Shown here piece by piece: positions 22,783 through 29,793 of a stretch of 55,048 nucleotides of DNA (positions are counted from its first letter, which is position 1; every line of letters starts with the position of its first letter). The DNA is taken from the IMG/VR virus record IMGVR_UViG_3300029448_000054, positions 1 through 55,048 of that record; one strand, written 5' to 3'. The notes under the pieces were generated by a model. That model saw only the letters and a program-made list of their open reading frames with translations, did no database searches and was not told the DNA's origin. Position numbers and translations under genes: made by a program. The stretch is from a virus.

Positions 22783-23326
22783 CAGGTAAAACCTCCAGTT
22801 TGTCCATCTCTATGACAGGGCTGGTCGCTTCTACCAATGCTGGGTAGTCTTGCTGTATCCGCTTAATTTCAGTAAGCACTTCTTCTTTACTCATTTGGTC
22901 TATCTTACCATGCAGTATTTCTTTACGGTCAATGTAAAGACCCGCAGCTTGGCCTCTTGATTTTTCAGCCGAGACTGCTGCTGCATAGTTTCCATTCTGC
23001 ATAGCTACATCACGGAGTTGTGCTAACTTCTGTACATGGCTTTCAAAGGTGACCTCGTACTTCTGTTGTAGCTCTTTCTTTATTTCATATACCCTGTTCA
23101 AAACCTGAGGGTAGTTACGTCCGTTCAACATATGGCTTGCGATAGAGTGTGCATTGGATTCAGCGTACCCTGCCCTGAGTGCTGCTTCCGTCTGTGTAAC
23201 TTCTTCTGTTGCATAGATCATTGCAAACTTTTCCTGCATGGGTGTCAGCCCTTTTTCCACCCGAGGATTAGCCACAATGTCCAAACTGTTTTTATGAGTA
23301 ACCTTTGCCTTTGCCATAAGACTCAT
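22766..23326 (-). CDS. terS: Terminase small subunit
   Basis: A 186-aa protein with an N-terminal helix-turn-helix of the TerS kind: GLTPMQEKFAMIYATEEVTQTEAALRAGYAESNAHSIASHMLN. A helical oligomerisation region follows (VYEIKKELQQKYEVTFESHVQKLAQLRDVAMQNGNYAAAVSAEKSRGQAAGLYI). It recognises the packaging site and recruits TerL. Start at 23326 or at codon 4 (MAKAKVTHK); neither has a strong ribosome site. It precedes the VRR-NUC gene and, after a 2.5-kb gap of small genes, terL. Confidence 0.82.
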   Translation of the reverse strand: MSLMAKAKVTHKNSLDIVANPRVEKGLTPMQEKFAMIYATEEVTQTEAALRAGYAESNAHSIASHMLNGRNYPQVLNRVYEIKKELQQKYEVTFESHVQKLAQLRDVAMQNGNYAAAVSAEKSRGQAAGLYIDRKEILHGKIDQMSKEEVLTEIKRIQQDYPALVEATSPVIEMDKLEVLPDGKEP

Positions 23327-23650
23327 ACTACTTTTCTATAATAGGAAGGTAAATAGAAATCGAGTCATTTCAAAAAACCAACGGCTGAAACTCGCGTAGC
23401 TGTCTAAAGTTTAGACTACAATATATGATTTAGAGGTATAACCCTTTGATATGTTTGTATAGCCAGATAACGTATATTTGAATATCGGATAGAGTACCAT
23501 ACCCCATATTTCATTTTCGGTACTATATGTAAAAGTGCCAGAATATCAGAGAGCCACGGTTATTAGACCGTGACCCGTGACCTTTGTATTATTGTTAGAT
23601 AAAGATGATTACCAGTAAAACAGGTATCATATCCCAGAGTAATTCCATGA
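23327..23650. promoter_or_regulatory. Intergenic region upstream of terS with a palindrome
   Basis: No gene. A perfect palindrome GTCTAAA-G-TTTAGAC lies at 23402-23416, about 75 bases before the terS ATG, and a hairpin CACGGT/ACCGTG at 23552-23569. A TATTAT near 23340 on the minus strand could be a -10 but lacks a good -35. The region most likely contains the late promoter and operator for the packaging genes (inference). Confidence 0.5.
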
Positions 23651-24052
23651 TTACCACCAGCAAGAGTAAACGACTTGTTTACCCTCCTTGATGGCAGCTT
23701 TTGCGGCTTCTATAAAAGCTAGGTCATCTTCCCTGTAATGTTTTACAGATTCATCTTGGAATTGGTGACCGTAGAAAAAACCGCCATCACAAACATTTTC
23801 AACATATCCATTATGAATGGCTCCCTCCAGCTTATTTATATCACCTTCAGTAAGCACCATATCATTGCAGTTAAGCTCAACGGCTGGTCTGCCAGTTTTT
23901 TCAACCCACAGTTGCTCCATAAAATCTTGGAGCCGAGCATGTTTACGCCAGTAAAAATCTTCATCAGCAATTTTTACTGTATACTCTTTGCCAGCATCAT
24001 CTACACGTTTTTCGGTTGTGCAGCCAATCATACCATATTGATCTAATCCCAT
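23651..24052 (-). CDS. Conserved phage protein (MGLDQYxxxG family)
   Basis: A 133-aa acidic protein, MGLDQYGMIGCTTEKRVDDA, then DEDFYWRKHARLQDFMEQLW, LNCNDMVLTEGDINKLEGAIHNGYV, DGGFFYGHQFQDESVKHYREDDLAFIEAAKAAIKEGKQVVYSCWW. This set of motifs (MGLDQY, WRKHxxLQ, CNDxxL, GFFFG, YxxxDLxFIxxAxxxIxxGxxVxYxSWW) is common to many T4-like and marine phages. Function unknown. It stands alone between the packaging operon and the accessory genes. Confidence 0.72.
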   Translation of the reverse strand: MGLDQYGMIGCTTEKRVDDAGKEYTVKIADEDFYWRKHARLQDFMEQLWVEKTGRPAVELNCNDMVLTEGDINKLEGAIHNGYVENVCDGGFFYGHQFQDESVKHYREDDLAFIEAAKAAIKEGKQVVYSCWW

Positions 24053-24061
24053 TATACCCTC

Positions 24062-24301
24062 CTATATATCTAACTCTTTGCAACTAGCACGATAAGCCAA
24101 CTCTTCTTCGCACTTAGGACAAGGTGTTTTGTCTTTATCATCTATATGCTTTGCATAATTGTTACCGAGCATTGGCATCCCACAAAGAGTGCCAGAGTAA
24201 GATCCAGGAACAGACCAGTGTTGCTGACCTAGCTTTTTAGTCCACTCATACAACCCAAGATCTTTAGCAACCCTTGGAACATAATTAAGTATTTCAGTCA
24301 T
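24062..24301 (-). CDS. 79-aa small protein with Cys pair
   Basis: MTEILNYVPRVAKDLGLYEW followed by TKKLGQQHWSVPGSYSGTLCGMPMLGNNYAKHIDDKDKTPCPKCEEELA. The C-terminal CPKC with an earlier Cys and His (CGMPML, KHID) could form a zinc site; the layout (LCGxPML...CxKC) recalls small phage proteins of the DUF type found in actinobacterial genomes. Function unknown. It lies 9 bases upstream of the 133-aa gene. Confidence 0.55.
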   Translation of the reverse strand: MTEILNYVPRVAKDLGLYEWTKKLGQQHWSVPGSYSGTLCGMPMLGNNYAKHIDDKDKTPCPKCEEELAYRASCKELDI

Positions 24302-24403
24302 TATACCCTCCAGTTAAGATTGAGCAGCCGCGCTGCCTATAATTATATAATAAAGCGTGATGCCACATGAAGTAGTATTAAGTACTCCATGTGACTATTT
24401 TGT

Positions 24404-24466
24404 TTAGCTGAGTATCCACAGAACTATGAGCACAGATATTGCACCTAAAAGGCCAAAGAGTATCAT
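24404..24466 (-). CDS. Possible 20-aa membrane peptide
   Basis: The ATG at 24466 overlaps the TGA of the 116-aa gene (ATGA), a layout used throughout this genome for coupled genes. It encodes MILFGLLGAISVLIVLWILS then TAA, which is a single clean membrane helix. The coupling and the high hydrophobicity make it better than chance, but the size is at the limit of what can be argued. Confidence 0.4.
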   Translation of the reverse strand: MILFGLLGAISVLIVLWILS

Positions 24467-24813
24467 GCTACGTTTGTATCCCGTGGTATATCAATGATAT
24501 GCCATACTGCCTCAAGTAATGCTTCTTCACCCACATCACTAGAAAGTAATAGGGCAGAACATTTAGGCTCATCAGCAACTGGAACAACTGTTGGTGGACC
24601 ATCAATATGTGGATAGTAATAGCACACCAGCATATAATCATCTGCCCAACCTGTTTCCGTTACTTGTGGTAAACGAGTAACAACCAAACGCTCAACTTCT
24701 GTGATCCATAAATCACAAGATGTTTCACTAAGGGTTGGATCACACATTGTTTGTGATTTACGAGAGTAGTCTTCCATAACAGACTGTACCTGTTGCAAGA
24801 ATTGAGTAGCCAT
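24463..24813 (-). CDS. 116-aa acidic hypothetical protein
   Basis: A soluble protein (MATQFLQQVQSVMEDYSRKS, later TSCDLWITEVERLVVTRLPQVTETGWADDYMLVCYYYPHIDGPPTVVPVADEPKCSALLL). It has many Asp/Glu and no membrane segment. An AGGAG-type site precedes the ATG. It follows the terminator at 24905-24933, so it begins a new transcript segment. No family recognised. Confidence 0.58.
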   Translation of the reverse strand: MATQFLQQVQSVMEDYSRKSQTMCDPTLSETSCDLWITEVERLVVTRLPQVTETGWADDYMLVCYYYPHIDGPPTVVPVADEPKCSALLLSSDVGEEALLEAVWHIIDIPRDTNVA

Positions 24814-24904
24814 TGCTACCTCCTTTTGTTGATGTAGCCCTTATTGGCTACCCTTATATAATAAGGTGTGATAGGTATAAGTGTGTCTTTTATGTTCATC
24901 GCGA

Positions 24905-24933
24905 TAAAAAAGACGGCCACCGAAGTGACCGCC
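24905..24933 (-). terminator. Intrinsic terminator with UUCG tetraloop
   Basis: On the minus strand GGCGGTCAC-TTCG-GTGGCCGTC forms a 9-bp stem (two wobble pairs) closed by the extra-stable C-UUCG-G loop and followed by TTTTTT. It lies between the genes ending at 24990 and starting at 24813 and would end the accessory gene transcript. Confidence 0.85.
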
Positions 24934-24989
24934 AAGTTAAGGGAGGATATACACAAGAGTTTTTTCTTGCACACTTATCATTATACATC

Positions 24990-25211
24990 TTATTGATTGA
25001 TGCAAGGGTTAATCCGTTCCATCAATTTATTCATAACAATATCGGCACGTTCAGCAGTTGCTCCATCTATCCATTCTTCTATTTCATCAGGATCCATCCC
25101 TGCTTTAGAAAGTTCCATGGCGCATTGTCGGGCATCCGTATCACCTTCTAAAAAGTGATACTGTGCTTCTTCTTGCATTTCCATCATCATTGCTTTGACT
25201 TTACCCATCAT
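24990..25211 (-). CDS. 73-aa hypothetical protein
   Basis: MMGKVKAMMMEMQEEAQYHF followed by LEGDTDARQCAMELSKAGMDPDEIEEWIDGATAERADIVMNKLMERINPCIN. Entirely helical in appearance and acidic. The start overlaps the stop of the gene upstream by 4 bases. It is the last gene before the UUCG terminator. Function unknown. Confidence 0.55.
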   Translation of the reverse strand: MMGKVKAMMMEMQEEAQYHFLEGDTDARQCAMELSKAGMDPDEIEEWIDGATAERADIVMNKLMERINPCINQ

Positions 25212-25399
25212 CTGTCTCCCATTTTATATTCGGCATCCAAATCCATCCAAGCATTCTCGTAAGCATAATCCCAATTAGAATGATAGCCTGTAGCTATGTC
25301 ATCATCGGCAATACACTTAGCCCAATGGTCAAGACTAGGCTCATGGTCAAGTGGCAAATCAAGTTGACTATTCATCATCTTCATACTCCACCCATCCAT
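25208..25399 (-). CDS. 63-aa hypothetical protein
   Basis: MDGWSMKMMNSQLDLPLDHE then PSLDHWAKCIADDDIATGYHSNWDYAYENAWMDLDAEYKMGD. A later start at MMNSQLDLPL is possible, since the first residues overlap the gene upstream by 32 bases. Rich in Asp and Trp. Reminiscent of small acidic phage accessory proteins; function unknown. Confidence 0.5.
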   Translation of the reverse strand: MDGWSMKMMNSQLDLPLDHEPSLDHWAKCIADDDIATGYHSNWDYAYENAWMDLDAEYKMGDR

Positions 25400-25565
25400 C
25401 TGGTCCCCATATACTTAAATGAGACCCTGCTTTACCATCCTTGATTAAAGCATTTGCGAAAATTTTTGCATACTCTTCACGGTGAAACTCTCCAAAGATA
25501 AAACCATCTTCTTGCACGTGAAAGGGTATACCGCTTGAACGCCAATCCTCAGAATCTATTCTCAT
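25368..25565 (-). CDS. 65-aa hypothetical protein
   Basis: MRIDSEDWRSSGIPFHVQED then GFIFGEFHREEYAKIFANALIKDGKAGSHLSIWGPDGWVEYEDDE. Small, mixed alpha/beta, acidic. ATGA overlap with the 57-aa gene upstream. Function unknown; likely an early or host-interaction gene by its position. Confidence 0.55.
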   Translation of the reverse strand: MRIDSEDWRSSGIPFHVQEDGFIFGEFHREEYAKIFANALIKDGKAGSHLSIWGPDGWVEYEDDE

Positions 25566-25735
25566 TTTTTATACTCCTTCATCCATGTATTAAGAATATC
25601 GGTTGCGAGATGTTTGGTTATATCAAACTCTTGCATAAGGTAGATAGTAGCCCCGAACATATTGGTTTCACCACTATCCCGTAACTCATCAAGGAATTGT
25701 TTGTATGAATCACTCAACCCACCAGAGCTACCCAT
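25562..25735 (-). CDS. 57-aa hypothetical protein
   Basis: ATG at 25735 overlaps the TAA of the 131-aa gene (TAATG) and the TGA at 25562 overlaps the next ATG (ATGA). The protein reads MGSSGGLSDSYKQFLDELRD then SGETNMFGATIYLMQEFDITKHLATDILNTWMKEYKK. The pattern (FLxxLRxSGxxNMFGAxxYLxxxFxLxxxxAxxxLxxWM) is a small helical family common in marine phages. Its exact fit into a gap with overlaps at both ends makes it very likely real. Confidence 0.75.
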   Translation of the reverse strand: MGSSGGLSDSYKQFLDELRDSGETNMFGATIYLMQEFDITKHLATDILNTWMKEYKK

Positions 25736-26130
25736 TAGTATTCACTCGGTAGCATAAGTAAGCCATCCGAAAGGTAGAACTTGTAATAGGGCAGAAAACC
25801 AGAGTTAGGTGGCAGGTCTGTATACTCAATAGTACGAGTATGCAGAGTTATTGGACCATCACCTTTATCACCATCTGTGCCTATAATCACTGCACTATTA
25901 TCATCATTAACAGTTACTTCAATGAAGATAATATAATCCTCCTCACTAAGCAGTGGTAGAAACTCAGTAGCTATAATATCCATAAACCAGTAAGCACCCA
26001 TCCTTTCAGCAAAGGCTTTAGTACCATCCGTAAGCCGTAGCTCAGGGGTCATAGGCAGTTTATGGGAATACTGATTTAGGCTACCAGTAAAGGCATCAAA
26101 ATCAAAGATTAAGTCTTTTGCGTTATTCAT
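25735..26130 (-). CDS. 131-aa hypothetical protein
   Basis: MNNAKDLIFDFDAFTGSLNQ with later LTDGTKAFAERMGAYWFMDIIATEFLPLL, YIIFIEVTVNDDNSAVIIGTDGDKGDGPITLHTRTIEYTDLPPNSG and FYLSDGLLMLPSEY. The set (FTGxxxxYxxxLxxxxxTDGxxxLAExxGAYWLxDxIAS) matches a small phage family related to DUF6876, found in many phages and bacteria, function unknown. Start and stop overlap neighbours. Confidence 0.68.
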   Translation of the reverse strand: MNNAKDLIFDFDAFTGSLNQYSHKLPMTPELRLTDGTKAFAERMGAYWFMDIIATEFLPLLSEEDYIIFIEVTVNDDNSAVIIGTDGDKGDGPITLHTRTIEYTDLPPNSGFLPYYKFYLSDGLLMLPSEY

Positions 26131-26378
26131 TATACCCTCCGTAATTTATCGTTAATAAGTTGATAATGACCATGAAGTTTAAACCGTTTATCTTTTTTGG
26201 TTTTCACTACATAAACATCATCAGGGTTATACTTATCAGGCCATGCTTTTGCCTGACGTTGTATTTTGTTTTGGATAGCACCAATGGTTTTATCCATAGC
26301 ATAAATAGTCACGATATCCCCTGCAAAGGGGCGAATGATAGACTCATTACCGCAAGATAAATTGTACCAATAATACAT
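26130..26378 (-). CDS. 82-aa hypothetical protein
   Basis: MYYWYNLSCGNESIIRPFAG then DIVTIYAMDKTIGAIQNKIQRQAKAWPDKYNPDDVYVVKTKKDKRFKLHGHYQLINDKLRRV. Basic C terminus. A clear AAAGGAG site lies before the ATG, the first gene after the dyad-rich intergenic region, so it is likely the head of the small-gene operon running to the UUCG terminator. Confidence 0.58.
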   Translation of the reverse strand: MYYWYNLSCGNESIIRPFAGDIVTIYAMDKTIGAIQNKIQRQAKAWPDKYNPDDVYVVKTKKDKRFKLHGHYQLINDKLRRV

Positions 26379-26666
26379 CGCTAACTCCTTTCTGCGAGTT
26401 AAGGTTATAGTTTAATAATAAAGCCTGAGGCATTGAAAACAACTAATAAATACTCAAAATAATCGGTTAGGTGTTCCATGGATTTGCAGCCAATGATTTA
26501 AGGTAGACACTGCTTTTGACACACTCCATTATGCTAAACATCAAGGGTCATAATGGGTAGGCATCCATGGCCTTGTATTACACGATAATATATCGCTAGG
26601 ACGTCGACAAACCTAATACACGTCGCCCTTGAAAGGTGGAGAAGAAACTCCTATGCGTCTACCCCC
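26379..26666. promoter_or_regulatory. 288-bp non-coding region with nested inverted repeats
   Basis: No gene seen. Nested dyads: outer CCATGGAT (26476-26483) with ATCCATGG (26563-26570) and inner CCATTATG (26526-26533) with CATAATGG (26549-26556), plus CGATA-ATA-TATCG at 26583-26595. AT-rich DNA lies toward the gene at 26378. The structure could be an operator, a promoter region or a replication start; nothing decides among these. Confidence 0.5.
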
Positions 26667-26933
26667 TTATCTCGGAACAGGATTATTATTATCCTGCCCA
26701 TATCTATATGATAATGTCCAGAACTTAGTTTGGTCTTCAGTATAACTAAGAGATCTGAACTCATTACCTTCTATAATCCAAACTACATTATCAGGCCGGA
26801 AACAAATCCTACTATGTAGATGGCATTCATCAATACCAAATGCTGCACACTCTGCTCCTGTTGGGCTTGCCCAATCCAGTGATACTACTTGCTCAAGAAG
26901 TGAGCCACTATTTTCCAAATCTTGTTTATCCAT
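26667..26933 (-). CDS. 88-aa hypothetical protein
   Basis: MDKQDLENSGSLLEQVVSLD then WASPTGAECAAFGIDECHLHSRICFRPDNVVWIIEGNEFRSLSYTEDQTKFWTLSYRYG. It has three Cys and two His in ECAAFGIDECHLHSRIC, which could hold a metal ion. GAGGACATC precedes the ATG at 26933. Function unknown; last gene before the dyad-rich intergenic region. Confidence 0.55.
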   Translation of the reverse strand: MDKQDLENSGSLLEQVVSLDWASPTGAECAAFGIDECHLHSRICFRPDNVVWIIEGNEFRSLSYTEDQTKFWTLSYRYGQDNNNPVPR

Positions 26934-26981
26934 GATGTCCTCTTTGGTGTTGCAGATAAAATATGTAACCCGATCAATGAG

Positions 26982-27179
26982 TTACCCCCAGTCTTTACGT
27001 TCTTCTTCCTGTCTGTACGCATTATGGTACTCCTCAATCTGAGCTTCGGTCATTTGTGGTGGGATAATGCGCTCACCAACATATGTACCCTCGGGATAGT
27101 AATGAGGTTTGTAAGGCCGACCATAATAACGGTCAGCCCCACCACGATCCGCTGGTGAACCATGCTTACCCCGCGTCAC
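26982..27179 (-). CDS. Small Tyr/Pro-rich hypothetical protein
   Basis: The frame is open to 27296, but the part before 27179 lies wholly inside the upstream gene. A GTG at 27179 (giving 65 aa, VTRGKHGSPADRGGADRYYG, then RPYKPHYYPEGTYVGERIIPPQMTEAQIEEYHNAYRQEEE) is a plausible start. The RGGADxYYGRxxxPHYxxxGTxxG text is a compositional motif seen in small phage proteins. Function unknown and start uncertain. Confidence 0.5.
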   Translation of the reverse strand: MTRGKHGSPADRGGADRYYGRPYKPHYYPEGTYVGERIIPPQMTEAQIEEYHNAYRQEEERKDWG

Positions 27180-27399
27180 GAGCTGCCACCCTATCCTCAT
27201 GGGCTTGGGCAATACGCTCAGCACATAACATAGCTTCTTTATGTACAGCAGGATACCGCGCCTCAACAAAACCAGCATATGCGAGTAACTCACCATACAT
27301 CTGACTCAAGTCACCAATAGACATAGCAGCATCAAGTATACTGTGATGCACCTTGGTAAACTCTTCAAGGTTTTCAATCAAGTCTGTATTTCCAGTCAT
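27166..27399 (-). CDS. 77-aa helical protein
   Basis: MTGNTDLIENLEEFTKVHHS then ILDAAMSIGDLSQMYGELLAYAGFVEARYPAVHKEAMLCAERIAQAHEDRVAARDAG. Nearly all helix, no motif. A GAAAGGAG site lies before the ATG at 27399, so it may open a small operon with the genes at 27179 and 26933. Function unknown. Confidence 0.6.
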   Translation of the reverse strand: MTGNTDLIENLEEFTKVHHSILDAAMSIGDLSQMYGELLAYAGFVEARYPAVHKEAMLCAERIAQAHEDRVAARDAG

Positions 27400-27438
27400 G
27401 GCTTGCTCCTTTCTATTAACAAATTGCCATATATTATA

Positions 27439-27765
27439 TTAAGTATTTACAGCCTCATGCACAAGCCGTAATTTATCACGCCGATAAATATTGTATATCA
27501 TCTGTCGGCTTACATCATAATCATTAGCGATACTTTGGTATGATTCACCAGCCTCCCTTCTATTGCGAATATCAATACGGCGAGCCATAATCCAATCAGC
27601 ATCTTGGCGAGTATGCCTTCCATCCGGTAAATCCAGATTGTATTGCATCTTCCATCGGAGAACGGTTGGTGGTGCAATATCAAAATGATCACGGAACTCT
27701 TTATGGCTGCCGACGGTTGCTGCTACCTCGCGCAGAGTTTCTACATCAATCGGAACTCTAGCCAT
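27439..27765 (-). CDS. HTH DNA-binding protein
   Basis: Start chosen at ATG 27765 with GGGAG 7 bases upstream; 108 aa. Two helix-turn-helix-like segments: VATVGSHKEFRDHFDIAPPTVLRWKM and a resolvase/Hin-like RREAGESYQSIANDYDVSRQMIYNIYRRDKL near the C terminus. The latter has the A-x-x-x-x-V-S-x-x-x-I-Y pattern of recombinase HTHs. With no catalytic domain it is likely a transcription regulator of phage or host genes (inference). Confidence 0.65.
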   Translation of the reverse strand: MARVPIDVETLREVAATVGSHKEFRDHFDIAPPTVLRWKMQYNLDLPDGRHTRQDADWIMARRIDIRNRREAGESYQSIANDYDVSRQMIYNIYRRDKLRLVHEAVNT

Positions 27766-28015
27766 CCTGTTTCTCCCAGAAACTATCTGGTCTATCATAT
27801 GGATGTTTAGGTGTACTAGCATCACCAGAGCGCAATTTGTAATGACGAGTGGTATGCTCTTTAGGTGTTTCATGGAATGATTCCATATACCGATGCAGTT
27901 CTTTTAATGATGGAAACATTAATGGTCCTTTTACCATCGGTCCATCCAGTAACCATATCTTCTGACCAGTATCACTAACATCTTCAGCTTGGTAAATTTC
28001 CCAAATGGGTTTCAT
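27758..28015 (-). CDS. 85-aa hypothetical protein
   Basis: MKPIWEIYQAEDVSDTGQKI then WLLDGPMVKGPLMFPSLKELHRYMESFHETPKEHTTRHYKLRSGDASTPKHPYDRPDSFWEKQDG. Soluble, His-rich, no motif recognised. It lies between two DNA-binding-like genes and overlaps both by 4-8 bases, so the three are probably co-translated. Confidence 0.58.
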   Translation of the reverse strand: MKPIWEIYQAEDVSDTGQKIWLLDGPMVKGPLMFPSLKELHRYMESFHETPKEHTTRHYKLRSGDASTPKHPYDRPDSFWEKQDG

Positions 28016-28455
28016 GCTGCCCTCCTTGCCATAACTGAATTATGCGAACGAATACCGCGAGTTGTTATATGATAATAGTAAGGGCGACCAGAAGTACCGA
28101 TACGTTCTAAATCACCACGGTGGCAAAGTGTTGATAGTATTTTAGAAGGGTCACACTCATCAGCCAGATGGTCAAAATCATCTTTACACATTGTCGCTCT
28201 TGTTTGTGCAAACTGCTCAAGTATTTTAGAAGTATAGCTATCTTTTGTACTCATTGCTCGCATAGCAGTAGCTTTTTTCTTACGACGTATCGGCAAGGCT
28301 GGTGACATTGGTTTAAGGTCAGCGAGCATTGGCATTTGTTTAATTAACCAACGGATCTGACCACCAACAGTACGGCACTCATGGTCAGCTACTCGCTTGA
28401 GTATTTCATATGTCTCTATATCAATAGCGACTGATTTATGGTTATTGGTGTCCAT
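28012..28455 (-). CDS. Putative RHH plus winged-helix regulator
   Basis: A 147-aa protein. N terminus SVAIDIETYEILKRVADHECRTVGGQIRWLIKQ has the strand-helix-helix look of ribbon-helix-helix repressors (V-x-I-x-x-E-x-Y-x-x-L-K...V-G-x-x-I-R-x-L-I). A basic linker (RRKKKATAMR) follows, then KILEQFAQTRATMCKDDFDHLADECDPSKILSTLCHRGDLERIGTSGRPYYY, which resembles a winged helix. It probably controls early phage genes. Fold calls are by eye. Confidence 0.6.
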   Translation of the reverse strand: MDTNNHKSVAIDIETYEILKRVADHECRTVGGQIRWLIKQMPMLADLKPMSPALPIRRKKKATAMRAMSTKDSYTSKILEQFAQTRATMCKDDFDHLADECDPSKILSTLCHRGDLERIGTSGRPYYYHITTRGIRSHNSVMARRAA

Positions 28456-28464
28456 TTCTTTCTC

Positions 28465-28938
28465 CTATGCACACAGGTCTAACATAAAGTCGGGGATAGG
28501 TCTATCCGTCCATTTACAGAACTTTGACTTTTCCCCACGGTAGTAATCACGGTACGCAACCATAACATCATGGTGTTTGTACTGCTCCGGCATTGCTTGC
28601 GGAAGAGTAGTAACGCCTCGCGCTTTTAATGCTGGAGGAGCACAACGTACAGCATACAATACTGATTCGGACTTATGAATATTGCCGTATCTGTATGTGT
28701 ATTCTTTGAATAAGTGATAGCCTATACGCCATGCCAGACGGTAATTATCTACAGTCTGGCCTACCCATATCGTACATGGGTGTTTAGGGTGAACAGGCAT
28801 ATAAGGTGCTTCATTGCCATGCTGCCAATGAGTAGTACAAAGCATTTGCACCATCTCAAGTGGCATCTTGACAACATGCTTATCACAATGCATTTGAGCA
28901 CATTGCTTGGGATCCATGGAAAGCCAGAATATATTCAT
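28465..28938 (-). CDS. Conserved phage protein (CAxxHCDKHVVKM family)
   Basis: A 157-aa protein with MNIFWLSMDPKQCAQMHCDK, then HVVKMPLEMVQMLCTTHW, HPKHPCTIWVGQTVDNYRLAWRIGYHLFKEYTYRYGNIHKSE, PQAMPEQYKHHDVMVAYRDYYRGEKSKFCKWTDRPIPDFM. The motif set (DPxxCAxxHCDKHVxKMxLExxQML, HPxxxWxxxxxxNYxW, EYTYRYGKxHKSE, QAMPxxYK, AYRxYYxxxK) is widely conserved in marine and T4-like phages. Conserved Cys, His, Asp and Lys suggest a catalytic role, but it has no proven function. Confidence 0.78.
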   Translation of the reverse strand: MNIFWLSMDPKQCAQMHCDKHVVKMPLEMVQMLCTTHWQHGNEAPYMPVHPKHPCTIWVGQTVDNYRLAWRIGYHLFKEYTYRYGNIHKSESVLYAVRCAPPALKARGVTTLPQAMPEQYKHHDVMVAYRDYYRGEKSKFCKWTDRPIPDFMLDLCA

Positions 28939-29183
28939 GGCATACGATCCTCGGGCAATGGCAAACTGACTGTGAGTAAGCGGTTAGGAGGCTGGCATAC
29001 AGCATACATGAGTACCCTGCGGCGCGGCTCTGTAGATTTTACCTTGCGTATTGCCATAGTAGCATCCTGCAAATCATCATAACGCCATGTACTGTATTTG
29101 GCACAGCCATGGAACTCTGTAATTGTGTAATAAACTACATGGTCAAACATATAGTCTTCGTATTGTTGCCAATCCATAAGCAA
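28935..29183 (-). CDS. 82-aa hypothetical protein
   Basis: MLMDWQQYEDYMFDHVVYYT then ITEFHGCAKYSTWRYDDLQDATMAIRKVKSTEPRRRVLMYAVCQPPNRLLTVSLPLPEDRM. Looks like a small alpha/beta domain (WRYxxLxxAxxxxRxxxxxxPxRRxLIYAV). A start at MDWQQYED is also possible. ATGA overlap with the conserved gene downstream. Function unknown. Confidence 0.58.
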   Translation of the reverse strand: MLMDWQQYEDYMFDHVVYYTITEFHGCAKYSTWRYDDLQDATMAIRKVKSTEPRRRVLMYAVCQPPNRLLTVSLPLPEDRMP

Positions 29184-29265
29184 ACCTTTCTGTGTTTACT
29201 TAATTATAGTAGCATAACTATTTACGGATTTGTACTTCGGGGTAGTAAAAAAGTTATCTTTTTTA

Positions 29266-29793
29266 TCAAACGCTTAAATTATAATGAGTTAGCACTTTAT
29301 TGACTGGCTCAAAATCAGGTAGATCAGAAAACCTTTTGTATAAGAAGTTGATACCTGTATGCATAATCACTTTCATTTGTTCACTTTGACTTGAGTGGCG
29401 ATTAGAATAGAGTACCAGTTCAAGCATATCTGCCATTTTCAATCTATTCTTTTCATCTGCGGTAAGAACAAATATCAATCCAAGGTCTTCAAATACTTTT
29501 TTCTCAGCATCTTCAAATGCTTTTTGTACTTCAGGATAAGACCATTTAGCGGTAGCTGGTATATCACCAAGTATCAATTCAGGCACATCATGATACAATG
29601 AAGCCATGATGAGTTGTTTTGTACTATCAGGCCAGAGTTGGTCTATCAATATACTTACTGCGTATGAATGTGCTCCCACTGTCTGTCTTTCTGCTTGCAT
29701 GGCAACTGTATGGAAGCGCAATAAAAATTGAGCATCCCATGCTGTTGTCAAAGTTTTAATGTTTGGTATTGTCTGGCATTGGTGTCCCGCCAT
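29266..29793 (-). CDS. HD-domain nucleotide phosphohydrolase (YfbR-like)
   Basis: A 175-aa protein with the HD signature spread as in YfbR-type 5'-nucleotidases: RFHTVAMQAERQTVGAHSYAVSILI (first His), SLYHDVPELILGDIPATAKW (His-Asp pair, GDxPxxxKW) and KMADMLELVLY (last Asp). Such enzymes dephosphorylate deoxynucleotides. The DatZ dATPase of cyanophage S-2L belongs to the same broad family. In this phage it may trim a normal nucleotide pool so that a modified one is used (inference). GAGGGG lies before the ATG at 29793; it overlaps the polymerase gene by 38 bases. Confidence 0.78.
   Translation of the reverse strand: MAGHQCQTIPNIKTLTTAWDAQFLLRFHTVAMQAERQTVGAHSYAVSILIDQLWPDSTKQLIMASLYHDVPELILGDIPATAKWSYPEVQKAFEDAEKKVFEDLGLIFVLTADEKNRLKMADMLELVLYSNRHSSQSEQMKVIMHTGINFLYKRFSDLPDFEPVNKVLTHYNLSV

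Noticed and set aside
23552-23569. The CACGGT/ACCGTG hairpin as a terminator
   Set aside because: It has no T run on either side and the 133-aa gene lies downstream of terS's promoter side, so termination is not supported; it is noted only as a structural feature.
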